Shown here: piece after piece, positions 18,190-27,208 of the stretch
Position numbering within the stretch: the stretch's first letter is position 1
Layout of the letters: every line of letters begins with the position of its first letter
Assembly (NCBI GenBank): GCA_030841025.1
Contig: JAVEDJ010000150.1
Location: 1 to 34,984 of the forward strand
Direction of reading: 5' to 3'
Origin: Actinomycetota bacterium
GTDB taxonomy: Bacteria; Actinomycetota; Actinomycetes; JACCUZ01
Length of the DNA: 34,984 nucleotides
Made by a program: the position numbers and the translations under genes
The notes under the pieces: model-generated
Database searches by the model: none
What the model saw: only the letters and a program-made list of their open reading frames with translations
What the model was told of the DNA's origin: nothing

Positions 18190-19386
18190 ATGAACAGACA
18201 ATGGAAGATCTGCGCGACTACGGCGGCGACCGCGCTTATGGTCGCGGCCTGCGGCCCGCAGCCGGCAACGCCTGAGGCACACCACAACGGTCATCACGCG
18301 ATCGCGCAGGCGGCGGCGCTCACCACCGGACAACTGCGGTCGTACTTCGTTGCGGCTGACGAGGTCCGCTGGGACTATGCGCCAGACGGCAAGAACGACA
18401 TCACTGGCGAGCCGTTTGCTCCGGACCAAGAGGTGTTCACCAAGCAGGGCCCCAACCGCATCGGGCACAAGTACTGGAAGGCGCTGTACCGCGGGTACAC
18501 GGATGCCTCCTTCACCCAGCTCATCCCGCGGCCCACATCGTGCGCTGTCACCTCCCGTGCTTGCGACGACACGCTGGGAATGCTCGGCCCCGTGATCCGC
18601 GCCGCCGTGGGCGACACCATCAGGGTCGTGTTCAAGAACAACACCTCGCGACCAACCTCGATCCACGCCCACGGCGTCTTCTACCAGAAGGACGCGGAAG
18701 GGGCGCCGTACGACGATGGGACCAACCGCGCCGCCAAGGCTGACGACGCTGTGCCGCCCGGGGCGACGTACATCTACAACTGGCAGGTGCCCGACCGGGC
18801 GGGGCCCGGCCCCATGGACGGCTCCTCGGTCCTGTGGATGTATCACTCCCACACCGACGAGGTGGCCGACACCAATGCCGGCCTCATCGGGCCGATCGTT
18901 ATCACGGCCAAGGGAAAGGCTGACCCGGCGACCGCGGCACCCTTGGATGTCGACCGCGAGATCTTCTCGTACTTCACCGTTGAGAACGAGAATGCCAGCC
19001 CGTACCTGGAGCGCAACCTCCAAGAGATCGCGGGGCCCCCGCATTCCATCCCGCCTGGCGACGAGGAGGCCTTCGAGGAGAGCAACCTGATGCACTCCAT
19101 CAACGGTTACGTCTATGGCAACGGCCCCGTCCCGACGATGCGCAAGGGCCAGCGCGTGCGGTGGTATGTCTTCACGCTGGGAACCGAGGTCGACCTGCAC
19201 ACGCCGCATTGGCACGGCAACACCCTTACCACGAACGGGATGCGCAGCGACATGCTGCAGCTCATGCCCGGGATGATGATGGTCAGCGACATGGTTCCGG
19301 ACGACGCTGGCACGTGGCTCTACCACTGTCACGTCAATGACCACATCCTCGCGGGCATGCAGATGCGCTACCGAGTCACCAACTGA
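18190..19386 (+). CDS. Two-domain multicopper oxidase lipoprotein, ceruloplasmin/hephaestin-like
   Basis: Lipobox MVAAC; YFVAADEVRWDYAPDG, YRGYTDASFTQ, LGMLGPVIRAAVGDTIRVVFKNN; Cu motifs SIHAHG, WMYHSHT, HTPHWHGN, WLYHCHVNDHILAGM. Confidence 0.9.
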   Translation: MNRQWKICATTAATALMVAACGPQPATPEAHHNGHHAIAQAAALTTGQLRSYFVAADEVRWDYAPDGKNDITGEPFAPDQEVFTKQGPNRIGHKYWKALYRGYTDASFTQLIPRPTSCAVTSRACDDTLGMLGPVIRAAVGDTIRVVFKNNTSRPTSIHAHGVFYQKDAEGAPYDDGTNRAAKADDAVPPGATYIYNWQVPDRAGPGPMDGSSVLWMYHSHTDEVADTNAGLIGPIVITAKGKADPATAAPLDVDREIFSYFTVENENASPYLERNLQEIAGPPHSIPPGDEEAFEESNLMHSINGYVYGNGPVPTMRKGQRVRWYVFTLGTEVDLHTPHWHGNTLTTNGMRSDMLQLMPGMMMVSDMVPDDAGTWLYHCHVNDHILAGMQMRYRVTN

Positions 19387-19405
19387 GCCGGGGGCAGGAG
19401 GAGGC

Positions 19406-19433
19406 GGGTCCATTGGATCACTTCAGTGGACCC
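19406..19433. terminator. Hairpin downstream of multicopper oxidase
   Basis: GGGTCCATTG (19406-19415) / CAGTGGACCC (19424-19433), 10-bp stem with one G-U pair, 8-nt loop, 20 bp past the stop codon. Confidence 0.6.
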
Positions 19434-19554
19434 CCCTCTGTCGCTCAGGCTTTTCGTCAGGTCGCCAGGGCACCTTGGAAGTCAAGGCGGCGGCTGTTCG
19501 CCGGCAGCCCTGCTAGCTCTGCGTCTCGGCGGACAGCGTCAGTGTGGAGGGATA

Positions 19555-20217
19555 GTGGCTCGGCTATTGGTCGTCGACGACGAGCCTCGCATCTGCCGCT
19601 TCGTTTCCCGCGCTCTCGAGGCACATGGCCACTCCGTCGAGACCGCCAGGACGGGCGAAGAAGCGCTTCAGGCGGCGGCCGCTTCCGACTTCGCGCTCGT
19701 CGTGCTGGACCTGCTTCTCCCGGGCATCGACGGCTATGAGGTCCTCGAGCGGTTGCTGGCACAGGACAGCAAGACCCGCGTGCTGGTCCTCTCGGCGGTG
19801 GGTGACGTCGAGTCACGCGTGCAGTGCCTGCGCATGGGCGCCGCCGACTACCTACCCAAGCCCTTTGCGGTCGCCGAGCTGCTTGCTCGAGTCGACTCGC
19901 GCCTGGCAGAACAGCCGACGGGTGCGGCATCGCGATGGCTCAAGGTCGGCGGTGTGCATCTGGACCTGCAGAAACGGGTGCTCTACGACGGCCAGCGGAG
20001 CGCGACGCTCTCCCAACGCGAGTTCGTCCTCCTCGGCCACCTGATGCGTCGAGCGGGTGAGGTCTGCACCCGTCATGAGCTCCTTGGCGACGTGTGGGGT
20101 TTCTGCTTTGACCCCGGCAGCAACGTCCTCGACGTCTGTGTCGGGCGACTACGTAGCAAGCTGGAACGACGGCATATCGAGACGGTGCGCAATGTGGGCT
20201 ACAGCTTCAGTGCGTGA
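19555..20217 (+). CDS. OmpR/PhoB-family response regulator
   Basis: ARLLVVDDEPRICRFV; phosphoacceptor LVVLDLLLPGIDGYE; Lys in ADYLPKPF; C-terminal wHTH ending VRNVGYSF. GTG start preceded by GGAGGG. Confidence 0.93.
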   Translation: MARLLVVDDEPRICRFVSRALEAHGHSVETARTGEEALQAAAASDFALVVLDLLLPGIDGYEVLERLLAQDSKTRVLVLSAVGDVESRVQCLRMGAADYLPKPFAVAELLARVDSRLAEQPTGAASRWLKVGGVHLDLQKRVLYDGQRSATLSQREFVLLGHLMRRAGEVCTRHELLGDVWGFCFDPGSNVLDVCVGRLRSKLERRHIETVRNVGYSFSA

Positions 20218-21289
20218 GCGTCTGCTCCTGCCGGCTTGGGCGGTGTTCGCAGGCGCCAACGCAGCACTCATGTATGTCGTGCCCGGCGCCGAGACGATCC
20301 CCTTTCACTTCGCCTGGGTGAGCACCGCGCTCGCCTATGGCCTCCGCCCGTGGTCCTTGCGCTACATGTGGGTCACGTGTGCGGCGGTGACGATCGCAAC
20401 CGGAGTCCCGCTCGTACGCGACGCGAATGCTGGAGTCATCGGTTGGCAGGAGACCACCGAGATCCCGCTCATGGCGCTCCTGTTCCTTGTCATGGTCTGG
20501 CACGTTCGCCGACGCATGGCTGCCACCGCCGAGGCGTGCCGGCTGGCGGAGGTCGAACGCCAGGGCCGCGAGGCGCAACGCCGCTTCGTCCGCTTTGCCT
20601 CACACGAGCTGCGTACGCCCATTACGGTGGCGCGGGGTTTCACCGAGCTGCTTCGTGAGGCGCACTCCGAGCATCGGGCGGAAGCCGACATTGACGTCGT
20701 GCTCGATGAGCTGGACAAGCTCGAAGCAATCGCGGCGAGGCTGCTCGCCCTCGCTCAATCCGACGAGGTCGCCCTGAACTGTGAGGAGATCGACCTCGCA
20801 GCTCTTCTCGAGCGAACCGTGCACCGATGGCGCGGGGCCTCGCCGCGTCGGAGCTGGATCGTCGACTGCTCCCAAGTCTCGCTCCAGGCAGATCCGCAGC
20901 GCCTGGAGGTGGCCAGCGACAGCGTGGTGGAGAACGCCGTCCGGCACACCGGCGACACGGGCAGAGTGATCCTGCGTGGGACCGCCCGCGGCCAGGTGGT
21001 TGTGCTCGAGGTCGAGGATGACGGGGACGGCATTGCCGTGTCCGAGCTACCGCGGGTCTTCGAGGGCTTTCACAGCGCGGGACCGCACGCTGGTACCGGG
21101 CTGGGACTGGCAATCGTCAAGGCGGTGGCAGGGGCACATGGCGGCACGGTGTGTGCGGCGAACGGCAGGAACGGCGGCGCCGTCATCAGCCTGATACTGC
21201 CCGTCGGCCGGGCGCTACCTCAGCGGGCAGCGTTGGCTGCGCGCAGCCGCTCATGGGTGCCGCCCATCGCTGTGGCGCCGCGCAGGTAG
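20192..21289 (+). CDS. Membrane sensor histidine kinase
   Basis: N-terminal TM region; HisKA RRFVRFASHELRTPITVARGFTELL; HATPase VVENAVRHTGDTG, DDGDGIAV, GTGLGLAIVKAVAGAHGG. Overlaps the response regulator end (start could also be GTG 20210). Confidence 0.9.
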   Translation: MWATASVRERLLLPAWAVFAGANAALMYVVPGAETIPFHFAWVSTALAYGLRPWSLRYMWVTCAAVTIATGVPLVRDANAGVIGWQETTEIPLMALLFLVMVWHVRRRMAATAEACRLAEVERQGREAQRRFVRFASHELRTPITVARGFTELLREAHSEHRAEADIDVVLDELDKLEAIAARLLALAQSDEVALNCEEIDLAALLERTVHRWRGASPRRSWIVDCSQVSLQADPQRLEVASDSVVENAVRHTGDTGRVILRGTARGQVVVLEVEDDGDGIAVSELPRVFEGFHSAGPHAGTGLGLAIVKAVAGAHGGTVCAANGRNGGAVISLILPVGRALPQRAALAARSRSWVPPIAVAPRR

Positions 21290-22248
21290 CTCTTGGCCAT
21301 CTTGGCGACGACCGTGTAGTTGGTGTCCACAACGTTGGCTATAGGTGTGAGGGCCGTCTGCGACACCAGCTGGTAGGCGTCCATCGCCGACAGCCGGGTC
21401 AGCTCGCGTACCCAGCCGACGAGCTCCGTGTGGGCGATGCGGAAGGCATCCTCGAGCGGTCGCGCGGAGCCGGCCGTCATGATGAACTCGTCGTCTTCGA
21501 GCCGCGGCCATGCGGTGGGCGGGAGTCCCTTGATGACGTCGACCACCAGTTCGGTGTCCATGGCGCACTCGACGGCGACGCCACAGGTCTCGCCCTCCCC
21601 CTGCCGTGCGTGACCGTCCCCGAGGCTGAACAGGGCGCCCTCGACGTTGACGCCGAGGTAGCAGGTGGTGCCGGCCCGCATCTCGGGCGTGTCCATGTTG
21701 CCACCCCACTGGCCCGGCGTGAGCGCGGACCGCACCTCGCCGAGAGCCGGCGCGACACCCACGGTCCCGTGCATGGGGTCGAGCGGGAGGTCGACCTGGA
21801 ACACTGAGTCGAGCGCGTCGTAGCGCACGACTCCGGCCGCCTGGTCGATCTCATAGACCCAGGTCCGTTCGGGGAGCGGGTCGTGGAGCATCGCAGTGAG
21901 GTTCGTCGCGGTGAGCGATCCGAACAGCGGCACGGTGGTGCTGACGCCGCGACCGCCGCGCGGAACGATGCGGCGGAAGTGCACGGCGAGCGTGTCTCCT
22001 GGTTGCGCACCCTCGACGAAGAACGGCCCGGTCTGCGGGTTCAGGAACCGTGGGTCGCAGACCTCCGACACGAGGTCGGCCGTGGAGCGGACTCGCCCTG
22101 CGAAGCAGTCCATCGTCCAGGTGGAGATGACCGTGCCCGGCCGGACGCTGACCAGCGGCGCGAATCCCCCGAAGGTATAGGCGAGCGCCGCGGGGTCGCC
22201 GTCCGAGTCGGGCTCGAAGCGCAACACGTCATGGGCCGTCGTGCTCAC
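21220..22248 (-). CDS. Acetamidase/formamidase family protein
   Basis: VSVRPGTVISTWTMDCF, QPGDTLAVHFRRIVPRG, GNMDTPEMRAGTTCYLGVNVEGALFSLGDGHARQGEGETCGVAVECAMD. GTG start at 22248. Confidence 0.92.
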   Translation of the reverse strand: MSTTAHDVLRFEPDSDGDPAALAYTFGGFAPLVSVRPGTVISTWTMDCFAGRVRSTADLVSEVCDPRFLNPQTGPFFVEGAQPGDTLAVHFRRIVPRGGRGVSTTVPLFGSLTATNLTAMLHDPLPERTWVYEIDQAAGVVRYDALDSVFQVDLPLDPMHGTVGVAPALGEVRSALTPGQWGGNMDTPEMRAGTTCYLGVNVEGALFSLGDGHARQGEGETCGVAVECAMDTELVVDVIKGLPPTAWPRLEDDEFIMTAGSARPLEDAFRIAHTELVGWVRELTRLSAMDAYQLVSQTALTPIANVVDTNYTVVAKMAKSYLRGATAMGGTHERLRAANAAR

Positions 22249-22268
22249 GTGCGGTCCTCCAGAACCAG

Positions 22269-22309
22269 GGACGGCAGGGGCAGGGGCCGGAGCCCTGCCC
22301 CCGCCGTCC
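22269..22309. terminator. Strong intergenic hairpin between APC permease and acetamidase genes (terminator/attenuator)
   Basis: 17-nt arms GGACGGCAGGGGCAGGG (22269-22285) / CCCTGCCCCCGCCGTCC (22293-22309), one mismatch, 7-nt loop; no clear U-tract. Confidence 0.5.
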
Positions 22310-22330
22310 GACGGGTCGGTGCTGTGCGGT

Positions 22331-23974
22331 CTAGGTGTGTGGGCCGCCCTGCGCGGGGACGCCGTCACGGGCGTGCGTCTCCTCGAACACGGTCCGACCG
22401 ATCGCGTCGTACACCGGTCGGTTGCGCGACTTCAACCACATCACGGCTAGCAGGCCCACCACGAACGTGAGGACCACGATGTACGGGATCGCCGTGAAGA
22501 ACGGGGCGGACGACGCAGCCCCGCCGGCGAAGTCGATGTTGTCCAGCAGCAGCCAGACGACGTACACCATTCCGAGACCGCCCAACGCCGGGATGATGCC
22601 CGTGGTCAGGATGTTGCCCGGCGCCGCCTTCTTCACGTGGAAGTACCAGATCACTGCCAGCGACGTGATCGCCTGCACGATCAGGATCGCCATGGTGCCC
22701 AGGATGGCAAGCAGCCCGTACTGGTAGAGGTAGGCACCGCGAAGCGGGTCGTCGCCGTTCGTGGTCAGCAGGTAGAAGCCGATGGTCAGCACCAGGGTGA
22801 TCCCGCTCTGCACCATCGACGAGACGTGCGGTGTCTGGTGGGTGCCGTGCGTGCGGCCGAGGTTGTTCTTGGTGGCCGGCACCTCGCGGCCGATGGCGTA
22901 GAGGTAGCGGCTCGCGGCGTTGTGGAACGCCAGCGCGCACGCGAACGATCCGATCATGATCAGGGCGAGGTAGATGTCCCCGATGAACGCGCCACCGAGC
23001 TTGTCCTTGGCCAGGTCGACCCACAGCCCGATCGAGTCGGTGTTGGCCTTCTCGATCGACTGGGCCTTGCCGTTGCCGGCGATCATCATCCAGGACACGA
23101 ACGTGTAGAACAGGCCCAGCCCGACGACTGCGATCAAGGTCGCGCGAGGAACGATGTGCTTGGGGTTACGCGACTCCTCGCCGTAGACCGCTGTCGTCTC
23201 GTAGCCGACCCAGGACCAGAAGGCGAAGAAGAGACCGATAGCCCCGCTGCCTGCCGCGACCGCCTTGCCGTCGATGACCGCCCCGATGCCGCCGCCGCCC
23301 GTCTCGAGCGACTTGAAGGCGTTCAGCGGGTTGACGGCCTCCGCAACCAGCCCGTCCGGCCCGCCGCCACTGAACAGGACCGACAGAGCCAGCGCACCGA
23401 GCAGCAGCACCTCGGCGACAAGGGTCACTCCGAGGACTGCGGCGGCGATGCTGATGTCGAAGTAGCCGAAGAGGCCGACGACGATGATGCCGATGACGGC
23501 CAGTACCAACCAGTTGACGTCCCAGCCGAACCAGGTGTTGAGGGCGCTGTTGCTGAAGTAGGCGAAGATGCCGATGAGGGAGCCCTCGAACACGACGTAC
23601 GCCATCGTGGCGAGTGCGCCCGATGCCATTCCCCACACCTGACCGAGCCCGTGGGTGATGAAGCCGTAAAACGCGCCGGCAGTCGTGATGTAGCGAGCCA
23701 TCGAGACGAACCCGACGGTGAACAGGGTCAGCACGATGGTGGCCACCAGGAAGCCCGCCGGAGCACCGATGCCGTTGCCGTAGCCGACCGCGATCGGCAC
23801 GTTCCCGGTCATCGCGGTGATCGGCGCCGCGTTGGCGACGGCCATGAACAGCACGCCCATCAGGCCGACGGCCCCGGGTTTGAGTCCATGGCCACGCTCG
23901 ACCGGGCGTGTGTCGGTGCCCTGCGGCTGGGCCTCCCGGCTCAGTTCGTCACTGGTTGCCACGTTTGTCTCCAT
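22331..23974 (-). CDS. APC-superfamily amino acid/amine permease
   Basis: 547-aa polytopic protein; GLMGVLFMAVANAAPITAMTGNVPIAVGYGNGIGAPAGFLVATIVLTLFTVGFVSMARY and about 12 hydrophobic segments. Confidence 0.92.
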   Translation of the reverse strand: METNVATSDELSREAQPQGTDTRPVERGHGLKPGAVGLMGVLFMAVANAAPITAMTGNVPIAVGYGNGIGAPAGFLVATIVLTLFTVGFVSMARYITTAGAFYGFITHGLGQVWGMASGALATMAYVVFEGSLIGIFAYFSNSALNTWFGWDVNWLVLAVIGIIVVGLFGYFDISIAAAVLGVTLVAEVLLLGALALSVLFSGGGPDGLVAEAVNPLNAFKSLETGGGGIGAVIDGKAVAAGSGAIGLFFAFWSWVGYETTAVYGEESRNPKHIVPRATLIAVVGLGLFYTFVSWMMIAGNGKAQSIEKANTDSIGLWVDLAKDKLGGAFIGDIYLALIMIGSFACALAFHNAASRYLYAIGREVPATKNNLGRTHGTHQTPHVSSMVQSGITLVLTIGFYLLTTNGDDPLRGAYLYQYGLLAILGTMAILIVQAITSLAVIWYFHVKKAAPGNILTTGIIPALGGLGMVYVVWLLLDNIDFAGGAASSAPFFTAIPYIVVLTFVVGLLAVMWLKSRNRPVYDAIGRTVFEETHARDGVPAQGGPHT

Positions 23975-24225
23975 CCGGATGCTTGTGATGAGCCCCGTTC
24001 CGAGGGACGAGTGTCGCCCTCGGGTGTTTCCGGCCCGAAAAGTCGGCGAAACGAACCGATTGCGGGACGAGGTTAGTTATGGCAGCAGACAGCTCCTCGT
24101 GTGACCGGCGCCACATGAGCGCATCGTTGCAGCGGGGATGACCGCTGACAAGCACTTCGCCAAAATCGGCCAGTCTCGCGATAGCGGACCGTTGACCGGA
24201 CCGGTTGCGAACTGCTAGAAACCAT

Positions 24226-24259
24226 TATGCAGACCAAATATCGATTCGGTATGCAGACC
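24226..24259. promoter_or_regulatory. Candidate GntR operator: 10-bp direct repeat in the divergent permease/aminotransferase intergenic region
   Basis: TATGCAGACC at 24226-24235 and 24250-24259 (24-bp period). The second lies in GGTATGCAGACC, a near-palindrome (GGTNTGCANACC). Confidence 0.5.
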
Positions 24260-24303
24260 TGGTACGCCGGTTCTGCCGGCCGTCCAGTCGGCGAGGTGCC
24301 GTG

Positions 24304-25605
24304 ATGAGCTTCGACTACGGCGAGTTCTCCTTCGCGTCCAAGGAGGAGATGCTCGAGAAATCCCGCGAGTACTGGAACCCCGGCAAGACCGACTTCTGGG
24401 TCGAGACCGGTGTGCCATTGGTCATCGACCGCCGGGAGGAGTACTTCATCTACGACATGTCGGGCAAGCGTCTGCTCGACGTTCATCTCAACGGAGGCAC
24501 GTTCAACCTCGGTCACCGCAACGGCGAGATGGTGCAGGCCGTGACGCAGGCCATGGCCCATTTCGACATCGGCAACCACCACTTCCCCTCGCTGGCCCGC
24601 ACGGCTCTGGCCGAGGCCCTCGTACGCACGGCTCCCGACGGCCTGACCAAGGTGGTCTACGGCAGCGGCGGCGGTGAAGCCATCGACATCGCCATCAAGA
24701 CGGCGCGACACGCCACCCAGAGGCGCAAGGTCGTCTCGATCGTGAAGGCGTACCACGGCCACACCGGTCTGGCAGTGGGCACCGGCGACGACCGGTTCAG
24801 CAAGCTCTTCCTGGCCGACCGGCCGGAGGAGTTCCCGCACGTGCCGTTCAACGACCTGGCCGCCATGGAGGACGCGCTGCGCGGTCGTGACGTCGCCGCC
24901 GTGATCATGGAGACGATCCCGGCTACCTACGGCTTCCCGCTGCCCGATGCCGGCTACCTCGAAGGCGTCAAGAACCTCTGCGAGCGGTACGACGCGCTCT
25001 ACATCGCCGACGAGGTGCAGACGGGGTTGATGCGCACCGGTGAGTTGTGGGCCATCACCAAGCACGGCATCGCGCCGGACATCCTGGTCACCGGCAAGGG
25101 CATCTCCGGCGGCATGTACCCGATCTCCGCGGTGTTGGTCAGCGAGCGGGCGGCTGGGTGGCTCACCGAGGACGGCTTCGGCCACATCTCGACCTTCGGG
25201 GGTGCCGAGCTGGGCTGCATCGCCGCGCTCAAGGCGCTCGAGATCTGCAACCGGCCCGAGACCCGCTCGATGGTGCACTACATCAGCGACCTCGTCGGCA
25301 GCGGCCTTCGTGAGATCCAGTCCGACTACCCCGACTGGTTCGTCGGGATCCGCCAGAACGGCGTCGTCATGGGCTTGGAGTTCGCCCATCCGCAGGGGGC
25401 GAAGTACGTCATGCGCCATCTCTACGAGAACGGCGTGTGGGCGATCTTCTCCACCCTGGACCCGCGGGTTCTCCAGTACAAGCCGGGCATCCTGATGCGC
25501 CCCGAGCTGTGCGAGGAGCTGCTCGACCGCACCGAGGTGGCGATCCGCAAGGCGTGGGCCGAGGTCCGGAACACGTCGCGTGCGGGCGAACGGGTGCCCG
25601 CATGA
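24304..25605 (+). CDS. Class-III aminotransferase-fold PLP enzyme of RMM-type BMC (probable amino-alcohol-phosphate phospho-lyase or aminotransferase)
   Basis: YGSGGGEAIDIAIKTAR, SIVKAYHGHTGLAVGTGDDRFSK, LYIADEVQTGLMRTGELWA, PDILVTGKGISGGMYPISA (PLP Lys). First gene of BMC operon. Confidence 0.9.
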   Translation: MSFDYGEFSFASKEEMLEKSREYWNPGKTDFWVETGVPLVIDRREEYFIYDMSGKRLLDVHLNGGTFNLGHRNGEMVQAVTQAMAHFDIGNHHFPSLARTALAEALVRTAPDGLTKVVYGSGGGEAIDIAIKTARHATQRRKVVSIVKAYHGHTGLAVGTGDDRFSKLFLADRPEEFPHVPFNDLAAMEDALRGRDVAAVIMETIPATYGFPLPDAGYLEGVKNLCERYDALYIADEVQTGLMRTGELWAITKHGIAPDILVTGKGISGGMYPISAVLVSERAAGWLTEDGFGHISTFGGAELGCIAALKALEICNRPETRSMVHYISDLVGSGLREIQSDYPDWFVGIRQNGVVMGLEFAHPQGAKYVMRHLYENGVWAIFSTLDPRVLQYKPGILMRPELCEELLDRTEVAIRKAWAEVRNTSRAGERVPA

Positions 25606-25618
25606 ACGGACTCCCGCG

Positions 25619-27205
25619 ATGACGAGCGAGCTCGCCGCCACCCACCAGCTGGTCGATGCCGCGGGGGTACCGCGTGCCCGGCAGATGCTCGAACGGGCGC
25701 GCTGGGCATCACGGGCCTTCGCGACGTACGACCGGGCCGCCGTGCTGCGCATCGCCGAGGCGGTGGCCGAGGTCGCCGAGGCCAAGGCCCAGTACTACGC
25801 CGAGTGGGCGGTCCGCGAGACCGGCTTCGGTGTCGTGGAGCACAAGGTCATCAAGAACCGGCTGTGCTCACGCGGCATCCTCGACACCTACCGGGACCAT
25901 GACTACGTCACCCCACGCGTCGACGCCGACCGCAAGATGGTGGAAGTGCCGCGCCCAGCAGGTGTGGTGCTGGCGCTGACCCCCAGCACCAACCCGGTCT
26001 CGACGGTCTACTTCAAGATCCTGCTCGCGCTGCTCACCCGCAACGCGGTCGTCCTCAGCCCACACCCGTTCGCCAGGGAGTGCTGTTCCGACGCGGCCCG
26101 CATCCTGGGCGACGCCGCGGTCGCGGCGGGCGCTCCCGATGGGGTGGTGCAGGTGGTGGAGGAGCCCTCGATCCCCCTGATCGACGCTCTGATGACCGAC
26201 GAACGCACCGATGTCATCCTCGCGACCGGTGGCGTCCCCGTCGTACGCGCGGCGTATGCCTCCGGAAACCCCGCGATCGGCGTCGGTCCCGGCAACGTGC
26301 CGGTCCTTGTCGACTCGTCCGCCGACCTCAGGCGTGCGGCCGAGAAACTGGTGTCCAGCAAGGCGTTCGACAACTCGATCTTGTGCACCAACGAGAGCGT
26401 CCTCATCGTCGAGGAGTCGGTCGCCGACCGCTTCCAGCGCGAGATGGAGCGGCAGGGCGCCTACGTCCTGCGGCCGGAGGAACGCGACCTCGTCCGGGCC
26501 GCCGTCTTCCCCGACGGGCAATTCGACACCTCGGTGGTCGGCAAGGATGCGGCGGTGATCGCAGCGAAAGCCGGTGTGCGTGTACCGGGTCGGACGCGGA
26601 TCCTCGTGGCACCGTTCGAGCTCGCTGTCGACGAGGAGCCGCTGGCCCACGAGAAGCTGTGCCCGGTTCTCGGCATGGTTCGGGTGCCCAGCGTGCGACG
26701 TGGCATCCGGACCGCCGTGGCGGTGCTCCGCATCGGTGGCGCCGGCCACTCCGCCGTCATCCACAGCAAGGACCCCGCGAACGTGATGGCGTACGCCGCC
26801 GCGGTGCGCGTCCTGCGCGTCACCGTGAACGAGGGCGGCAGCACCGGCAGCGCAGGTTTCGGTACGCATCTCGCGCCCTCGATGACCATCGGCACCGGGT
26901 TCGTCGGCCGCAGCTCGCTGGGCGAGAACCTCGAGCCCAAGCACCTCGTGAACGTCGCCCGCGTCGCCTACAGCACCGATCCGGCCGAGGTCCTCCCGTC
27001 GTACGACGGTCTGGTCCCGTGGGCGGCCCCGGACGGTCCCGTGCCCCCGTATCCGTTGGCGAGCAATCTCGTCCCCGACGCCTCGCGCGGGCTGACGCCC
27101 GTGTCGACAACGCCCACCGCTGCTCGAGGGGAGGAGGCGAGCGAGCTCCGGGAGGAGCTCCGCCGCCTCATCATCGAGGAGCTCAACACCATCATCAGGG
27201 GCTGA
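25619..27205 (+). CDS. BMC-associated CoA-acylating aldehyde dehydrogenase (PduP/EutE-like) with C-terminal encapsulation-peptide-like helix
   Basis: ALTPSTNPVSTVYFKILLALLTRNAVVLSPHPFA; catalytic Cys in DNSILCTNESVLIVEE; C-terminal linker followed by SELREELRRLIIEELNTIIRG. Start at ATG 25619. Confidence 0.92.
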   Translation: MTSELAATHQLVDAAGVPRARQMLERARWASRAFATYDRAAVLRIAEAVAEVAEAKAQYYAEWAVRETGFGVVEHKVIKNRLCSRGILDTYRDHDYVTPRVDADRKMVEVPRPAGVVLALTPSTNPVSTVYFKILLALLTRNAVVLSPHPFARECCSDAARILGDAAVAAGAPDGVVQVVEEPSIPLIDALMTDERTDVILATGGVPVVRAAYASGNPAIGVGPGNVPVLVDSSADLRRAAEKLVSSKAFDNSILCTNESVLIVEESVADRFQREMERQGAYVLRPEERDLVRAAVFPDGQFDTSVVGKDAAVIAAKAGVRVPGRTRILVAPFELAVDEEPLAHEKLCPVLGMVRVPSVRRGIRTAVAVLRIGGAGHSAVIHSKDPANVMAYAAAVRVLRVTVNEGGSTGSAGFGTHLAPSMTIGTGFVGRSSLGENLEPKHLVNVARVAYSTDPAEVLPSYDGLVPWAAPDGPVPPYPLASNLVPDASRGLTPVSTTPTAARGEEASELREELRRLIIEELNTIIRG

Positions 27206-27208
27206 CCC

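Noticed and set aside
17953-19413. 486-aa minus-strand ORF antisense to the multicopper oxidase
   Set aside because: Shadow ORF; the plus strand has all copper-ligand motifs and a lipobox.
22637-24076. 479-aa plus-strand ORF antisense to the APC permease
   Set aside because: Low-complexity Asp/Glu/Arg/Val-rich shadow of a membrane protein gene.
24073-25785. 570-aa minus-strand ORF antisense to the aminotransferase gene
   Set aside because: Composition typical of shadow ORFs in high-GC DNA; the plus-strand protein has clear PLP-enzyme motifs.
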